Source: Chromatiales bacterium (GTDB taxonomy: Bacteria > Pseudomonadota > Gammaproteobacteria > SZUA-152). Taken from it: 12,037 bases of DNA. Position 1 is the stretch's first letter. Every line of letters begins with the position of its first letter. Where the stretch lies: the NCBI GenBank assembly GCA_026999335.1, contig JALTPW010000324.1, positions 1 to 12,037 on the forward strand, read 5' to 3'. A model generated the notes under the pieces. That model searched no databases. It was not told where the DNA came from and saw nothing but the letters and a program-made list of their open reading frames with translations. A program made the translations under genes and the position numbers. Below, in pieces: positions 1-6,863 of this stretch.

Positions 1-1409
1 CGTGCGCTGCTGCGCCAGTCGAACACCTGTGCCATGCCGGTGCGTGCCACTGAACGCCATTTCGGCGTCTGTGCATAGAGCTCCAATGCATGATCAATGG
101 TGCGCAGCAGGGCATCACTACTGGCGTAGTAGAAACAGAAGCCAGTAGCGGTTTTTTGCTTGATGGCCTCGGCGGTGGCGTCGACGACCGTGTCGGCCAG
201 GCCTCCCACGGCGTGTACGAGGGGAGGCGTACCATAGCGCAGGCTGTAGAGTTGGTTGAGGCCGCAGGGCTCGAAGCGCGAGGGCATGAGGAAGGCGTCG
301 GCGCCAGCCTCGACACGGTGGGCGAGGCGTTCACTATAGCCCAGTTTAACGCTGAACTTGTGTGGATGACGTGCAGCGGCATCTTGCAGGGCGGCCTCGA
401 AGTGGGCCTCGCCACTGCCCAGCAGGGCCAGTTGCACAGGCAACTCGACCAGCCGGTCGATGCTGTCGAGAATCAGATCCACACCCTTCTGTTCCACCAG
501 GCGGCCCACCGAGCCTAACAATAAGTCGTCGCTCTCGGGCAGGCCAAATTCTGCCTGTAGGGCGCGCTTGTTGTGCTGTTTTGCGCTGAAGCGTTTGGCA
601 GTGTAGTGCCAGTCAATGTGTGGATCAGTCGCCGGGTTCCATTCGTCGAGATCGATGCCGTTGAGGATGCCGTGCAGGTCGGCGGTGCGGTGGCGTAGCA
701 GGCCGTCGAGGCCGTAGCCGAATTCCGCAGTCTGGATTTCCCGCGCATAGGTGGGGCTGACGGTGGTGAGTTTGTCCGCATAGGCCAGCCCGCCCTTGAT
801 AAAGGACAGGTGGTTGTGAAATTCCAGGCCCTTGAAGTGCCACAGCTGTGGCGGCAGACCCAGGCGGAAAAAGACCTCGGCGGGAAACATGCCTTGGTAG
901 GCGAGGTTGTGAATGGTGAATAGGCTGGCCGGAGGTTCGCTCTCCAGACTCAGCAGGGCCGGTACCAGGCCGGTCTGCCAGTCGTTACAGTGCACGATGT
1001 CCGGACGCCAGTTCAGCCCGGCACGGCCCATGGCGATTTCACCGACGATACGGCAGAAGAGGGCGAAACGTTCGGGATTGTCGGGCCAGTCGTGACCGTT
1101 CGAATCGAGATAGGGGTTGCCGTCACGCATGAAGGCCGGGGGGTAGTCCACCAGCCAGACGAACACCCGGCTGCCGGGCAGGCGGCCTTCGAGGATCTTT
1201 ATTTCTTCTTGTGAGCCGGGTAGACGAATTCTGCTGATGCATTTCAGCGGCCCGGCCTTTTCTTTTGCCGCCGGATAGGCGGGCAGGATCAGGCGCACGG
1301 CATGATTGAGGGATTTCAGCGCTGCGGGCAGGCTGCCGCTGACGTCGGCCAGACCACCGGTCTTGGTCAGTGGGTGGGCTTCACTGGTGACAAACAGAAT
1401 CTTCGACAT
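1..1409 (-). CDS. glgA: Glycogen synthase (ADP-glucose type), 3' end cut by window edge
   Basis: Transfers glucose from ADP-glucose to the non-reducing end of alpha-1,4-glucan in the cytoplasm (GT5 family). The frame reads from ATG at 1409-1407 to the left window edge without a stop, giving 469 residues of a family usually about 480 long, so only the last few residues are missing. Seen: N-terminal MSKILFVTSEAHPLTKTGGL with the ADP-glucose-binding KTGGL lysine at residue 16; a TIHNLAYQG motif with His167; the second Rossmann domain opening at about residue 296 (GSVGRLVEQKG); and the C-terminal SRFEPCGLNQ motif with the conserved Glu380, followed by GTPPLVHAVGGLADTV. It lies 42 bp downstream of glgB in the same direction, so the two are probably co-transcribed. 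No good Shine-Dalgarno is seen before the ATG, but the start agrees with the family N-terminus. No frameshift is visible. Confidence 0.97.
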   Translation of the reverse strand, partial: MSKILFVTSEAHPLTKTGGLADVSGSLPAALKSLNHAVRLILPAYPAAKEKAGPLKCISRIRLPGSQEEIKILEGRLPGSRVFVWLVDYPPAFMRDGNPYLDSNGHDWPDNPERFALFCRIVGEIAMGRAGLNWRPDIVHCNDWQTGLVPALLSLESEPPASLFTIHNLAYQGMFPAEVFFRLGLPPQLWHFKGLEFHNHLSFIKGGLAYADKLTTVSPTYAREIQTAEFGYGLDGLLRHRTADLHGILNGIDLDEWNPATDPHIDWHYTAKRFSAKQHNKRALQAEFGLPESDDLLLGSVGRLVEQKGVDLILDSIDRLVELPVQLALLGSGEAHFEAALQDAAARHPHKFSVKLGYSERLAHRVEAGADAFLMPSRFEPCGLNQLYSLRYGTPPLVHAVGGLADTVVDATAEAIKQKTATGFCFYYASSDALLRTIDHALELYAQTPKWRSVARTGMAQVFDWRSSA

Positions 1410-1451
1410 GGTACGGATCGTTTTATTGTTCGGATGGCTGTCTAACTGTGA

Positions 1452-3623
1452 TCAGACAGGGGTCAGGATGAGTGCGCCCAACGGCGGCAGGGTCAGTTCC
1501 ACGGACCAGGGACGGTTCATCCATGCCTGTTCCTCGGCGACGATGGGGCTGCCGTTGCCGGTGTTGCTGCCACCGTAAAACTCGGAGTCGGAGTTCATCA
1601 GTTCGCGCCATTCACCGCCGGCGGGTAGACCGATACGGTAGTTTTCGCGCACCACGGGGGTGAAGTTGAGGATGACCACCACGAAGCTGTCAGCGGACTT
1701 GCGCAGGTAGCTGATGGTGGATTGCGCGGCATCGTTGCAGTCAATCCACTCGAAGCCCTGGGCGTCGAAATCGAATTGGTGCAGGGCCGGTATATCGCGG
1801 TACAGGTGATTGAGATCCTTGAGCAGATCCATCACGCCGTGGTGTGACGGATAGTCGAGCACGTACCAGTCGAGGCTGGCGTCAAAATCCCATTCGCGAC
1901 CCTGGCCGAATTCGCAACCCATGAACAGCAGCTTCTTGCCCGGGTAGGTGTACATGTAGGTGTAGAGCAGGCGCAGGTTGGCGAATTTCTGCCATTCGTC
2001 GCCGGGCATTTTGGCCAGCAGGGAGCCTTTGCCGTGTACCACTTCGTCGTGGGAAAAAGGCAGCACGAAATTTTCTGTGAAGGCGTACAGCAGGCCAAAG
2101 GTGAGCTGCTGATGGTGGTAGTGGCGATGGATGGGATCCTTGCTGAAATAGGTCAGGGTGTCGTGCATCCAGCCCATGTTCCACTTCATGCTGAAGCCCA
2201 GTCCGCCCAGCCAGGTGGGACGCGAGACCTGCGGCCAGGAGGTGGATTCTTCGGCGATGGTCAGGCAGCCGGGATGGTGCTCGTGGATCACCGTGTTCAT
2301 GTGGCGGATGAAGTCGATGGCCTCGAGGTTTTCGTTGCCGCCGTAGATGTTGGGCAGCCATTCGCCGTCGTCGCGCGAATAGTCGAGGTAGAGCATGGAG
2401 GCCACGGCGTCCACGCGCAGGCCGTCGATGTGGAATTCCTCCAGCCAGTAGATGGCGCTGGAGAGCAGGAAGCTTTTGACTTCGTTGCGGCCGTAGTTGT
2501 AGATCAGCGTGCCCCAGTCCTGGTGCTCACCCTTGCGCGGGTCTTCGTGTTCGTACAGGGCGCTGCCATCGAAACGCGCCAGGCCGTGGGCGTCCTTGGG
2601 AAAATGCGCCGGCACCCAGTCCATGAGTACGCCGATGCCGTGCTGATGGCAGTGGTCGACGAAGTAGCGGAAGTCGTCGGGCGAACCGAAACGGCTGGTG
2701 GGGGCGAAGTAGCCGGTGGTCTGGTAGCCCCAGGAGGCATCCAGTGGATGCTCGGTGATGGGCAACAGCTGGATGTGGGTGAAACCCAGGTGGCGGGCAT
2801 GGCCGACCAGGCGGTGCGCCAGGGTGCGGTAGTCGAGGAAGTCGCCGTTGTCGTCGCGCTGCCAGGAGCCGGGGTGCAACTCATAGATGGACAGGGGTGC
2901 GTGCAGCCAGTCGAGCTGTTGTTGGTGTTGTTGCCAGTTGGCGTCGTTCCATCGGTAACGGCTATCGGCAGTGATGCGGCTTGCGGTACTTGGGCGCAGT
3001 TCGAAGGCGCGGCCATAGGGGTCGGCCTTGAGGTGCAGATGGCCGTGCTGGTCACGGATCTCGAGCTTGTAATGGGCCCCCTCGCCAGCGCCGGGCAGGA
3101 ACAGTTCCCAGATGCCGCTGCCGCCGCGTACCCGCATGGGGTGGCAGCGGCCGTCCCAGTCGTTGAATTCGCCCACCACGCTGACACGCTGGGCATTGGG
3201 TGCCCAGGTGGCGAAGAGCACGCCGTCAACGCCGTCGACGGTCTTTGGATTGGCGCCGAGGAAACGGTAGGCGTGTAGATGGGTGCCTTCGGCGAACAGA
3301 TGCATGTCGAAGTCGCCGAGCTGTGGGCCGAAGCAATAGGGATCGATGCGCCGGTGGCTGTTGCCGGTGTCGTCAATCCAGGTGATGGTGTAGGGCCTGG
3401 GCAGTGTCTTGCCGTCACCGCGCCACAGGAACAGGTCGGTCTTCTGATAGCGTTGCATGGCGCGCCCGCCCTCCAGGGTGACCTTTTTCGCCCGTGGCTG
3501 GAATACGCAGACGACATCGTCCTTGCCTATTTTGTGGTGGCCGAGGACTTCGAAGGGATCGTGGTGGCGGGCCTCGAGAATCTTGCTGATCTGTGATGGG
3601 GAGAAGGCGGAAGTGGCGCTCAT
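1452..3623 (-). CDS. glgB: 1,4-alpha-glucan (glycogen) branching enzyme, GH13
   Basis: Cuts alpha-1,4 chains of the growing glucan and re-attaches the fragment through an alpha-1,6 bond. From ATG 3623 the product is 723 residues, against 728 in E. coli. Domains: an N-terminal carbohydrate-binding-like N1 segment (about 15-95), a CBM48 domain (about 115-205, with ATWAPNAQRVSVVGEFNDWD), a GH13 barrel (about 245-600) and a C-terminal beta domain. With this start the catalytic residues fall on E. coli numbering: Asp335 (MDWVPAHF), nucleophile Asp405 (GLRVDAVAS), acid/base Glu458 (TIAEES) and Asp526 (SHDEVVHG). An in-frame GTG at 3662 would add 13 residues with no family resemblance, so ATG 3623 is preferred; both have only a weak CAGGT-type ribosome site. 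It is transcribed divergently from glgC and is probably the first gene of a glgB-glgA unit. Confidence 0.98.
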   Translation of the reverse strand: MSATSAFSPSQISKILEARHHDPFEVLGHHKIGKDDVVCVFQPRAKKVTLEGGRAMQRYQKTDLFLWRGDGKTLPRPYTITWIDDTGNSHRRIDPYCFGPQLGDFDMHLFAEGTHLHAYRFLGANPKTVDGVDGVLFATWAPNAQRVSVVGEFNDWDGRCHPMRVRGGSGIWELFLPGAGEGAHYKLEIRDQHGHLHLKADPYGRAFELRPSTASRITADSRYRWNDANWQQHQQQLDWLHAPLSIYELHPGSWQRDDNGDFLDYRTLAHRLVGHARHLGFTHIQLLPITEHPLDASWGYQTTGYFAPTSRFGSPDDFRYFVDHCHQHGIGVLMDWVPAHFPKDAHGLARFDGSALYEHEDPRKGEHQDWGTLIYNYGRNEVKSFLLSSAIYWLEEFHIDGLRVDAVASMLYLDYSRDDGEWLPNIYGGNENLEAIDFIRHMNTVIHEHHPGCLTIAEESTSWPQVSRPTWLGGLGFSMKWNMGWMHDTLTYFSKDPIHRHYHHQQLTFGLLYAFTENFVLPFSHDEVVHGKGSLLAKMPGDEWQKFANLRLLYTYMYTYPGKKLLFMGCEFGQGREWDFDASLDWYVLDYPSHHGVMDLLKDLNHLYRDIPALHQFDFDAQGFEWIDCNDAAQSTISYLRKSADSFVVVILNFTPVVRENYRIGLPAGGEWRELMNSDSEFYGGSNTGNGSPIVAEEQAWMNRPWSVELTLPPLGALILTPV

Positions 3624-3700
3624 GAGATGCGGTACCTGGTGGAAGACGTGGCCGGTCTGCACAAAAAATACCTGCGGAACACGCGGCTGTTGGTGCTAAC

Positions 3701-3730
3701 ATGATAAAGGTAAGGGGGTAGTGGCGTCAC
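3701..3730 (-). promoter_or_regulatory. Candidate sigma70-type promoter for glgB-glgA
   Basis: On the minus strand, GTGACG (3730-3725) and TATCAT (3706-3701) are separated by 18 bp and could be -35 and -10 elements about 75 bp before the glgB ATG. The -10 is a fair match to TATAAT and the -35 is weak. Assigned by eye only. Confidence 0.25.
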
Positions 3731-3791
3731 GCTTTGTGATTGTCGAGAAGTTTCATATCGCTCTACGGATCAAGCGCTAGTGCTGAGTGAA

Positions 3792-3820
3792 TGCGAGCAC
3801 TTGCAGGATCTGGGTATTAT
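3792..3820 (+). promoter_or_regulatory. Candidate sigma70-type promoter for glgC
   Basis: TATTAT at 3815-3820 matches the TATAAT consensus at five of six positions. The hexamer 17 bp upstream (3792-3797, TGCGAG) is a poor -35, so an activator or another sigma factor may be needed. Transcription would start near 3827, leaving a leader of about 25 nt that contains the strong Shine-Dalgarno of glgC. If correct, it excludes the upstream GTG at 3780 as a start. Confidence 0.3.
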
Positions 3821-3838
3821 TAGACGTGCCCTTCAATC

Positions 3839-3843
3839 AGGAG
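3839..3843 (+). promoter_or_regulatory. Ribosome binding site deciding the glgC start
   Basis: AGGAG, followed by AAG, ends 8 nt before ATG 3852. This near-ideal spacing identifies 3852 as the start, rather than the in-frame GTG at 3780, which has no comparable site. Confidence 0.8.
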
Positions 3844-3851
3844 AAGTGGTT

Positions 3852-5120
3852 ATGAATGAGCAGCAATCGTTGAGATTTGTCAGCCGGATTACGCGCGACA
3901 CCCTGGCCCTGATCATGGCCGGTGGGCGAGGTTCCCGTCTCAAGCAATTGACCAAGTGGCACGCCAAGCCCGCCATTCCCTTTGGCGGCAAATTTCGCAT
4001 CATCGATTTCCCGTTGTCCAACTGCATCAATTCCGGTATTCGCCGCGTCGGTGTGCTGACCCAGTACAAGGCCCACTCGCTGATCCTGCATGTGCAGCAG
4101 GGCTGGGGTTTCCTGCGCGGTGAGTTTGGCGAGTTCGTGGAGCTGTTGCCGGCCCAGCAGCGCATCGAGGAAAACTGGTATGTGGGCACTGCCGACGCCA
4201 TCTACCAGAATATTGACATCATCCGCAATCATACCCCCAAGTATGTGCTGATTCTCGGCGGCGATCACGTCTACAAGATGGACTACGGCCCCATGCTGGC
4301 CCAGCATGTGGAAAACAACGCGGATCTCACCGTCGGTGCGCTGCAGGTGTCGCTGGAAGAGGCCAAGGGTTTTGGCGTCATGTCCGTGACCGAGGATGGC
4401 CGCGTCACCGATTTTATCGAAAAACCTTCGACGCCGCAGCCGGTGCCGGGCCGGGACGACGTGGCGCTGGCCTCCATGGGCATCTACATCTTTAATACTG
4501 ATTTCCTCATCGAGCAGCTGCTGCGCGATGCCGACACCCCGGGTTCCTCGCACGACTTTGGCAATGATATTGTACCGATGGCCATGGAGCGCTATCGCAC
4601 CTTTGCCTATGCTTTTTGTGACGTGCAGACCGGCAGCCAGGGCTACTGGCGCGATGTGGGCACGGTGGATGCCTACTGGGCGTCCAATCTGGAACTTATC
4701 GGTGTTACGCCCGAACTCAATCTGTATGATGACGCCTGGCCGATCTGGACCTATCAAGGCCAGCTGCCACCGGCCAAGTTCGTCTTCGATGACGAAGACC
4801 GCCGTGGCATGGCGGTGGACTCCATGGTGTCCGGCGGTTGCGTGGTGTCGGGTGCGCTGGTGCGCCATTCATTGTTGTTTTCCAATGTGCGGGTCAATTC
4901 CTTCAGCACGATAAACGACAGCGTGATCCTGCCCAATGTGGAGATCGGCCGGCACAGCTGTATCAAAAAGGCGATTATCGACCAGGGCTGCAAGATTCCC
5001 GAAGGCACCGTGATTGGCGAAAATCCGGCCGAAGATGCCAAACGTTTTCATGTCACGCCCAATGGTGTGACGCTGGTTGTGCCCGAAATGCTGGGTCAGG
5101 AACTACACTATGTCCGATGA
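3852..5120 (+). CDS. glgC: Glucose-1-phosphate adenylyltransferase (ADP-glucose pyrophosphorylase)
   Basis: Makes ADP-glucose and pyrophosphate from ATP and glucose-1-phosphate, the committed and usually allosterically controlled step of bacterial glycogen synthesis. The product has 422 residues (E. coli 431). Seen: the nucleotide-binding loop LALIMAGGRGSRL at about 18-30; AKPAIPFGGKFRIIDF next; the ATP-site region ENWYVGTADA with Tyr110; GGDHVYKMDY with the catalytic-type Asp138; the glucose-phosphate-site FIEKP with Lys191; and a left-handed beta-helix C-terminal domain from about 305, ending near VIGENPAEDAKRF. At the site of E. coli Lys39 (fructose-1,6-bisphosphate activation) the aligned residue is Trp36 (TKWHAKP), so the activator may differ. 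The start is fixed by the AGGAG at 3839. It is the first gene of a glgC-GH57-malQ unit, and its last 11 bp overlap the next gene. Confidence 0.98.
   Translation: MNEQQSLRFVSRITRDTLALIMAGGRGSRLKQLTKWHAKPAIPFGGKFRIIDFPLSNCINSGIRRVGVLTQYKAHSLILHVQQGWGFLRGEFGEFVELLPAQQRIEENWYVGTADAIYQNIDIIRNHTPKYVLILGGDHVYKMDYGPMLAQHVENNADLTVGALQVSLEEAKGFGVMSVTEDGRVTDFIEKPSTPQPVPGRDDVALASMGIYIFNTDFLIEQLLRDADTPGSSHDFGNDIVPMAMERYRTFAYAFCDVQTGSQGYWRDVGTVDAYWASNLELIGVTPELNLYDDAWPIWTYQGQLPPAKFVFDDEDRRGMAVDSMVSGGCVVSGALVRHSLLFSNVRVNSFSTINDSVILPNVEIGRHSCIKKAIIDQGCKIPEGTVIGENPAEDAKRFHVTPNGVTLVVPEMLGQELHYVR
5097..5101 (+). promoter_or_regulatory. Ribosome binding site of the GH57 gene, inside glgC
   Basis: CAGGA lies 8 nt before ATG 5110, inside the last codons of glgC. 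This supports the 11-bp overlap start and suggests translational coupling, with ribosomes ending glgC re-initiating on the next gene. Confidence 0.6.
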
Positions 5121-6834
5121 AAATCCCCCCAAAGCATCAATGCTGAACGTGGTGCTGTTCTGGCACATGCACCAGCCGCAGTATTGCGACCGTCCTAAGG
5201 GTGAATATCAACTCCCCTGGACCTATCTGCACGCGATCAAGGATTACACCGACATGGCGGCCCATCTCGAGGCCGAGCCACAGGCGCGCGCGGTGATCAA
5301 TTTCGCCCCCACGCTGTTGGAGCAGTTGGACGACTACGCCCGCCAGGTCGAGGGCTTTTTGTCTGACGGACAGCGCATCCGTGATCCCCTGCTGGCGGCA
5401 TTGGCCAATCCGGTGCTGCCCACCGAGGCCGGTGAGCGGCTGGAGCTGCTCGGCCAGTGCCTGCGTGCCAATGAAAAGACCCTGATCAATCGTTATGTCC
5501 CCTACAGTCGTTTGGCGGACATGGCGCGCTGTTTTCTGGAGCACCCTGAATCCGGTATTTATATCAGCGAGCAATTTCTGATCGATCTGCTGATGTGGTA
5601 TCACCTCGCCTGGTTGGGCGAGACCGTGCGGCGTGAAAACCAGCGCGTGCAGATGCTGATCGAAAAAGGCTGTGATTTCAGTCTGCGTGACCGGCGCGCG
5701 CTGATGGAGATCATCGGTGAATTATTGTCCGGTGTCATCGGCCGCTACCGCCGCCTCGCCGAGCAGGGCCGGGTAGAGCTGTCGGTCACTCCCTATGCCC
5801 ACCCCATCGTGCCCCTGTTACTGGATCTGGAATCGGCCCGTGAGGCGATGCCGGATGTGCAGTTGCCCCTGCTGGGCAAATACCCCGGTGGCGAAGAGCG
5901 TGTGCGCTGGCACATACGCGAAGGCATCAAGACCTTCGAGCATTATTTCGGTTTCCGCCCCACCGGCTGCTGGCCGGCCGAGGGCAGCGTCAGCACCGAG
6001 TCCATACCCTTTTACCAGGAGGCGGGTTTTCGCTGGATCGCCAGCGGTGAAAACGTGCTGCGTAACAGTCTGGCGCAGGCCAAGAGCGATCTTCCCGAAG
6101 ATGAAAACCACGTCCTGCATCGCGCTTATACGGTGGCCGACAACGACGTTACCTGCTTTTTCCGCGACGACGGTTTGTCGGATCTGATCGGATTCAATTT
6201 TTCCGACTGGCATGCCGATGATGCTGTAGGCAATCTGCTGGCGCATTTGAACAATATCGCCGATACCTGTGAGAGTCGGCCGGGCACAGTGGTGTCCATC
6301 ATCCTCGATGGCGAAAATGCTTGGGAGTACTATCCAGAAAACGGTTACTACTTTCTTGAAGCACTCTACCGGGGGTTGGCCAATCATCCACGTCTGAATC
6401 TGACCACCTATGCGGAAATACTGCAGGATGACCCGCCGACAGCAAATGTTTCCCGCCTGGTGGCCGGCAGTTGGGTGTATGGCACTTTTTCCACCTGGAT
6501 TGGCGATGCCGATAAGAACCGTGCTTGGGACATGCTCGGCGACGCCAAGCGCTGTTTCGACAAGGTGATTGCCAGCGGGCGGCTCACGGATGAGCAGCAC
6601 CGGGCCGCCGAACGTCAGCTGGCCATCTGTGAGGGCTCGGACTGGTTCTGGTGGTTTGGCGACTACAACCCGGCCGAGGCGGTGAGGGACTTCGAGCGGT
6701 TGTTCCGCAGCCAGCTTTCTGCCCTCTATTTTCTGTTGGGCGAAGAACTGCCGGAATACTTGTCACACGTGTTTGCCCGTGGTGGTGGGCAACCCCAGAC
6801 CGGTGGTGTCATGCGTCGGGGTTCCGATCACTGA
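5110..6834 (+). CDS. Glycoside hydrolase family 57 alpha-glucan-active enzyme
   Basis: A retaining alpha-glucan enzyme of the GH57 fold (alpha-amylase, amylopullulanase or glucanotransferase type); the exact specificity cannot be read from sequence. The product has 574 residues. The five conserved GH57 regions appear in order: FWHMHQPQY (HQP at 21-23); RVELSVTPYAHPIVPLL (221-237); GCWPAEGSVS with the likely nucleophile Glu291; SIILDGENAWEYYPENGYYF with the likely acid/base Asp400; and TFSTWIGDADKNRAW (459-473). No signal peptide is present, so it is cytoplasmic, as expected for work on glycogen. ATG 5110 is preferred over the in-frame ATG 5077 because it has a ribosome site and the HQP motif then lies near the N-terminus as in the family. 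It sits between glgC and malQ. Absence of a visible glgX suggests, by inference only, a trimming or debranching role. The last 15-20 residues (Gly/Arg-rich) look disordered. Confidence 0.94.
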   Translation: MSDENPPKASMLNVVLFWHMHQPQYCDRPKGEYQLPWTYLHAIKDYTDMAAHLEAEPQARAVINFAPTLLEQLDDYARQVEGFLSDGQRIRDPLLAALANPVLPTEAGERLELLGQCLRANEKTLINRYVPYSRLADMARCFLEHPESGIYISEQFLIDLLMWYHLAWLGETVRRENQRVQMLIEKGCDFSLRDRRALMEIIGELLSGVIGRYRRLAEQGRVELSVTPYAHPIVPLLLDLESAREAMPDVQLPLLGKYPGGEERVRWHIREGIKTFEHYFGFRPTGCWPAEGSVSTESIPFYQEAGFRWIASGENVLRNSLAQAKSDLPEDENHVLHRAYTVADNDVTCFFRDDGLSDLIGFNFSDWHADDAVGNLLAHLNNIADTCESRPGTVVSIILDGENAWEYYPENGYYFLEALYRGLANHPRLNLTTYAEILQDDPPTANVSRLVAGSWVYGTFSTWIGDADKNRAWDMLGDAKRCFDKVIASGRLTDEQHRAAERQLAICEGSDWFWWFGDYNPAEAVRDFERLFRSQLSALYFLLGEELPEYLSHVFARGGGQPQTGGVMRRGSDH

Positions 6835-6852
6835 GCTGCTTTATGTATTAAC

Positions 6853-6858
6853 AAGGAA
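6853..6858 (+). promoter_or_regulatory. Ribosome binding site supporting the malQ GTG start
   Basis: AAGGAA lies 5 nt before GTG 6864 in the 29-bp gap after the GH57 gene. It supports the unusual start codon. There is no ATG nearby in frame, and the first internal Met (residue 70) lies after conserved family sequence. Confidence 0.7.
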
Positions 6859-6863
6859 TATTT

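Larger units (their letters stand above)
3624..3851. promoter_or_regulatory. Divergent glgB/glgC intergenic control region
   Basis: This 228-bp stretch separates the divergent glgB and glgC starts and must hold the promoters of both units. It is visibly more AT-rich in places (around 3661-3712 and 3750-3822) than the coding DNA around it. A short inverted repeat, TCAC-N5-GTGA, lies at 3727-3739. No clear match to a known operator (for example a CRP site) was recognised. The function is inferred from position; the promoter guesses are listed separately. Confidence 0.6.

Noticed and set aside
90..518. Plus-strand open frame at the left edge
   Set aside because: It is antisense to glgA, which reads without interruption through the same bases with conserved motifs such as FEPCGLNQ.
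2034..3278. Long plus-strand open frame (414 codons) antisense to glgB
   Set aside because: It lies wholly opposite glgB, whose product has every family motif. The antisense product is a Val/Gly/Ala/Asp-rich sequence with no recognisable domain, typical of a shadow frame in GC-rich DNA.
3791..3806. Possible sigma54 site (GCAC next to TTGCA) before glgC
   Set aside because: The two half-elements are directly adjacent and lack the required spacer and the TGG of the -24 element.
3780..3851. Upstream in-frame GTG extension of glgC by 24 residues
   Set aside because: There is no Shine-Dalgarno for the GTG, a near-ideal one for ATG 3852, a candidate -10 element inside the extension, and no family resemblance of the extra residues.
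3837..4868. Minus-strand open frame (343 codons) opposite glgC
   Set aside because: It is a shadow of glgC, with composition rich in His/Gly/Ile/Val and no domain or ribosome site.
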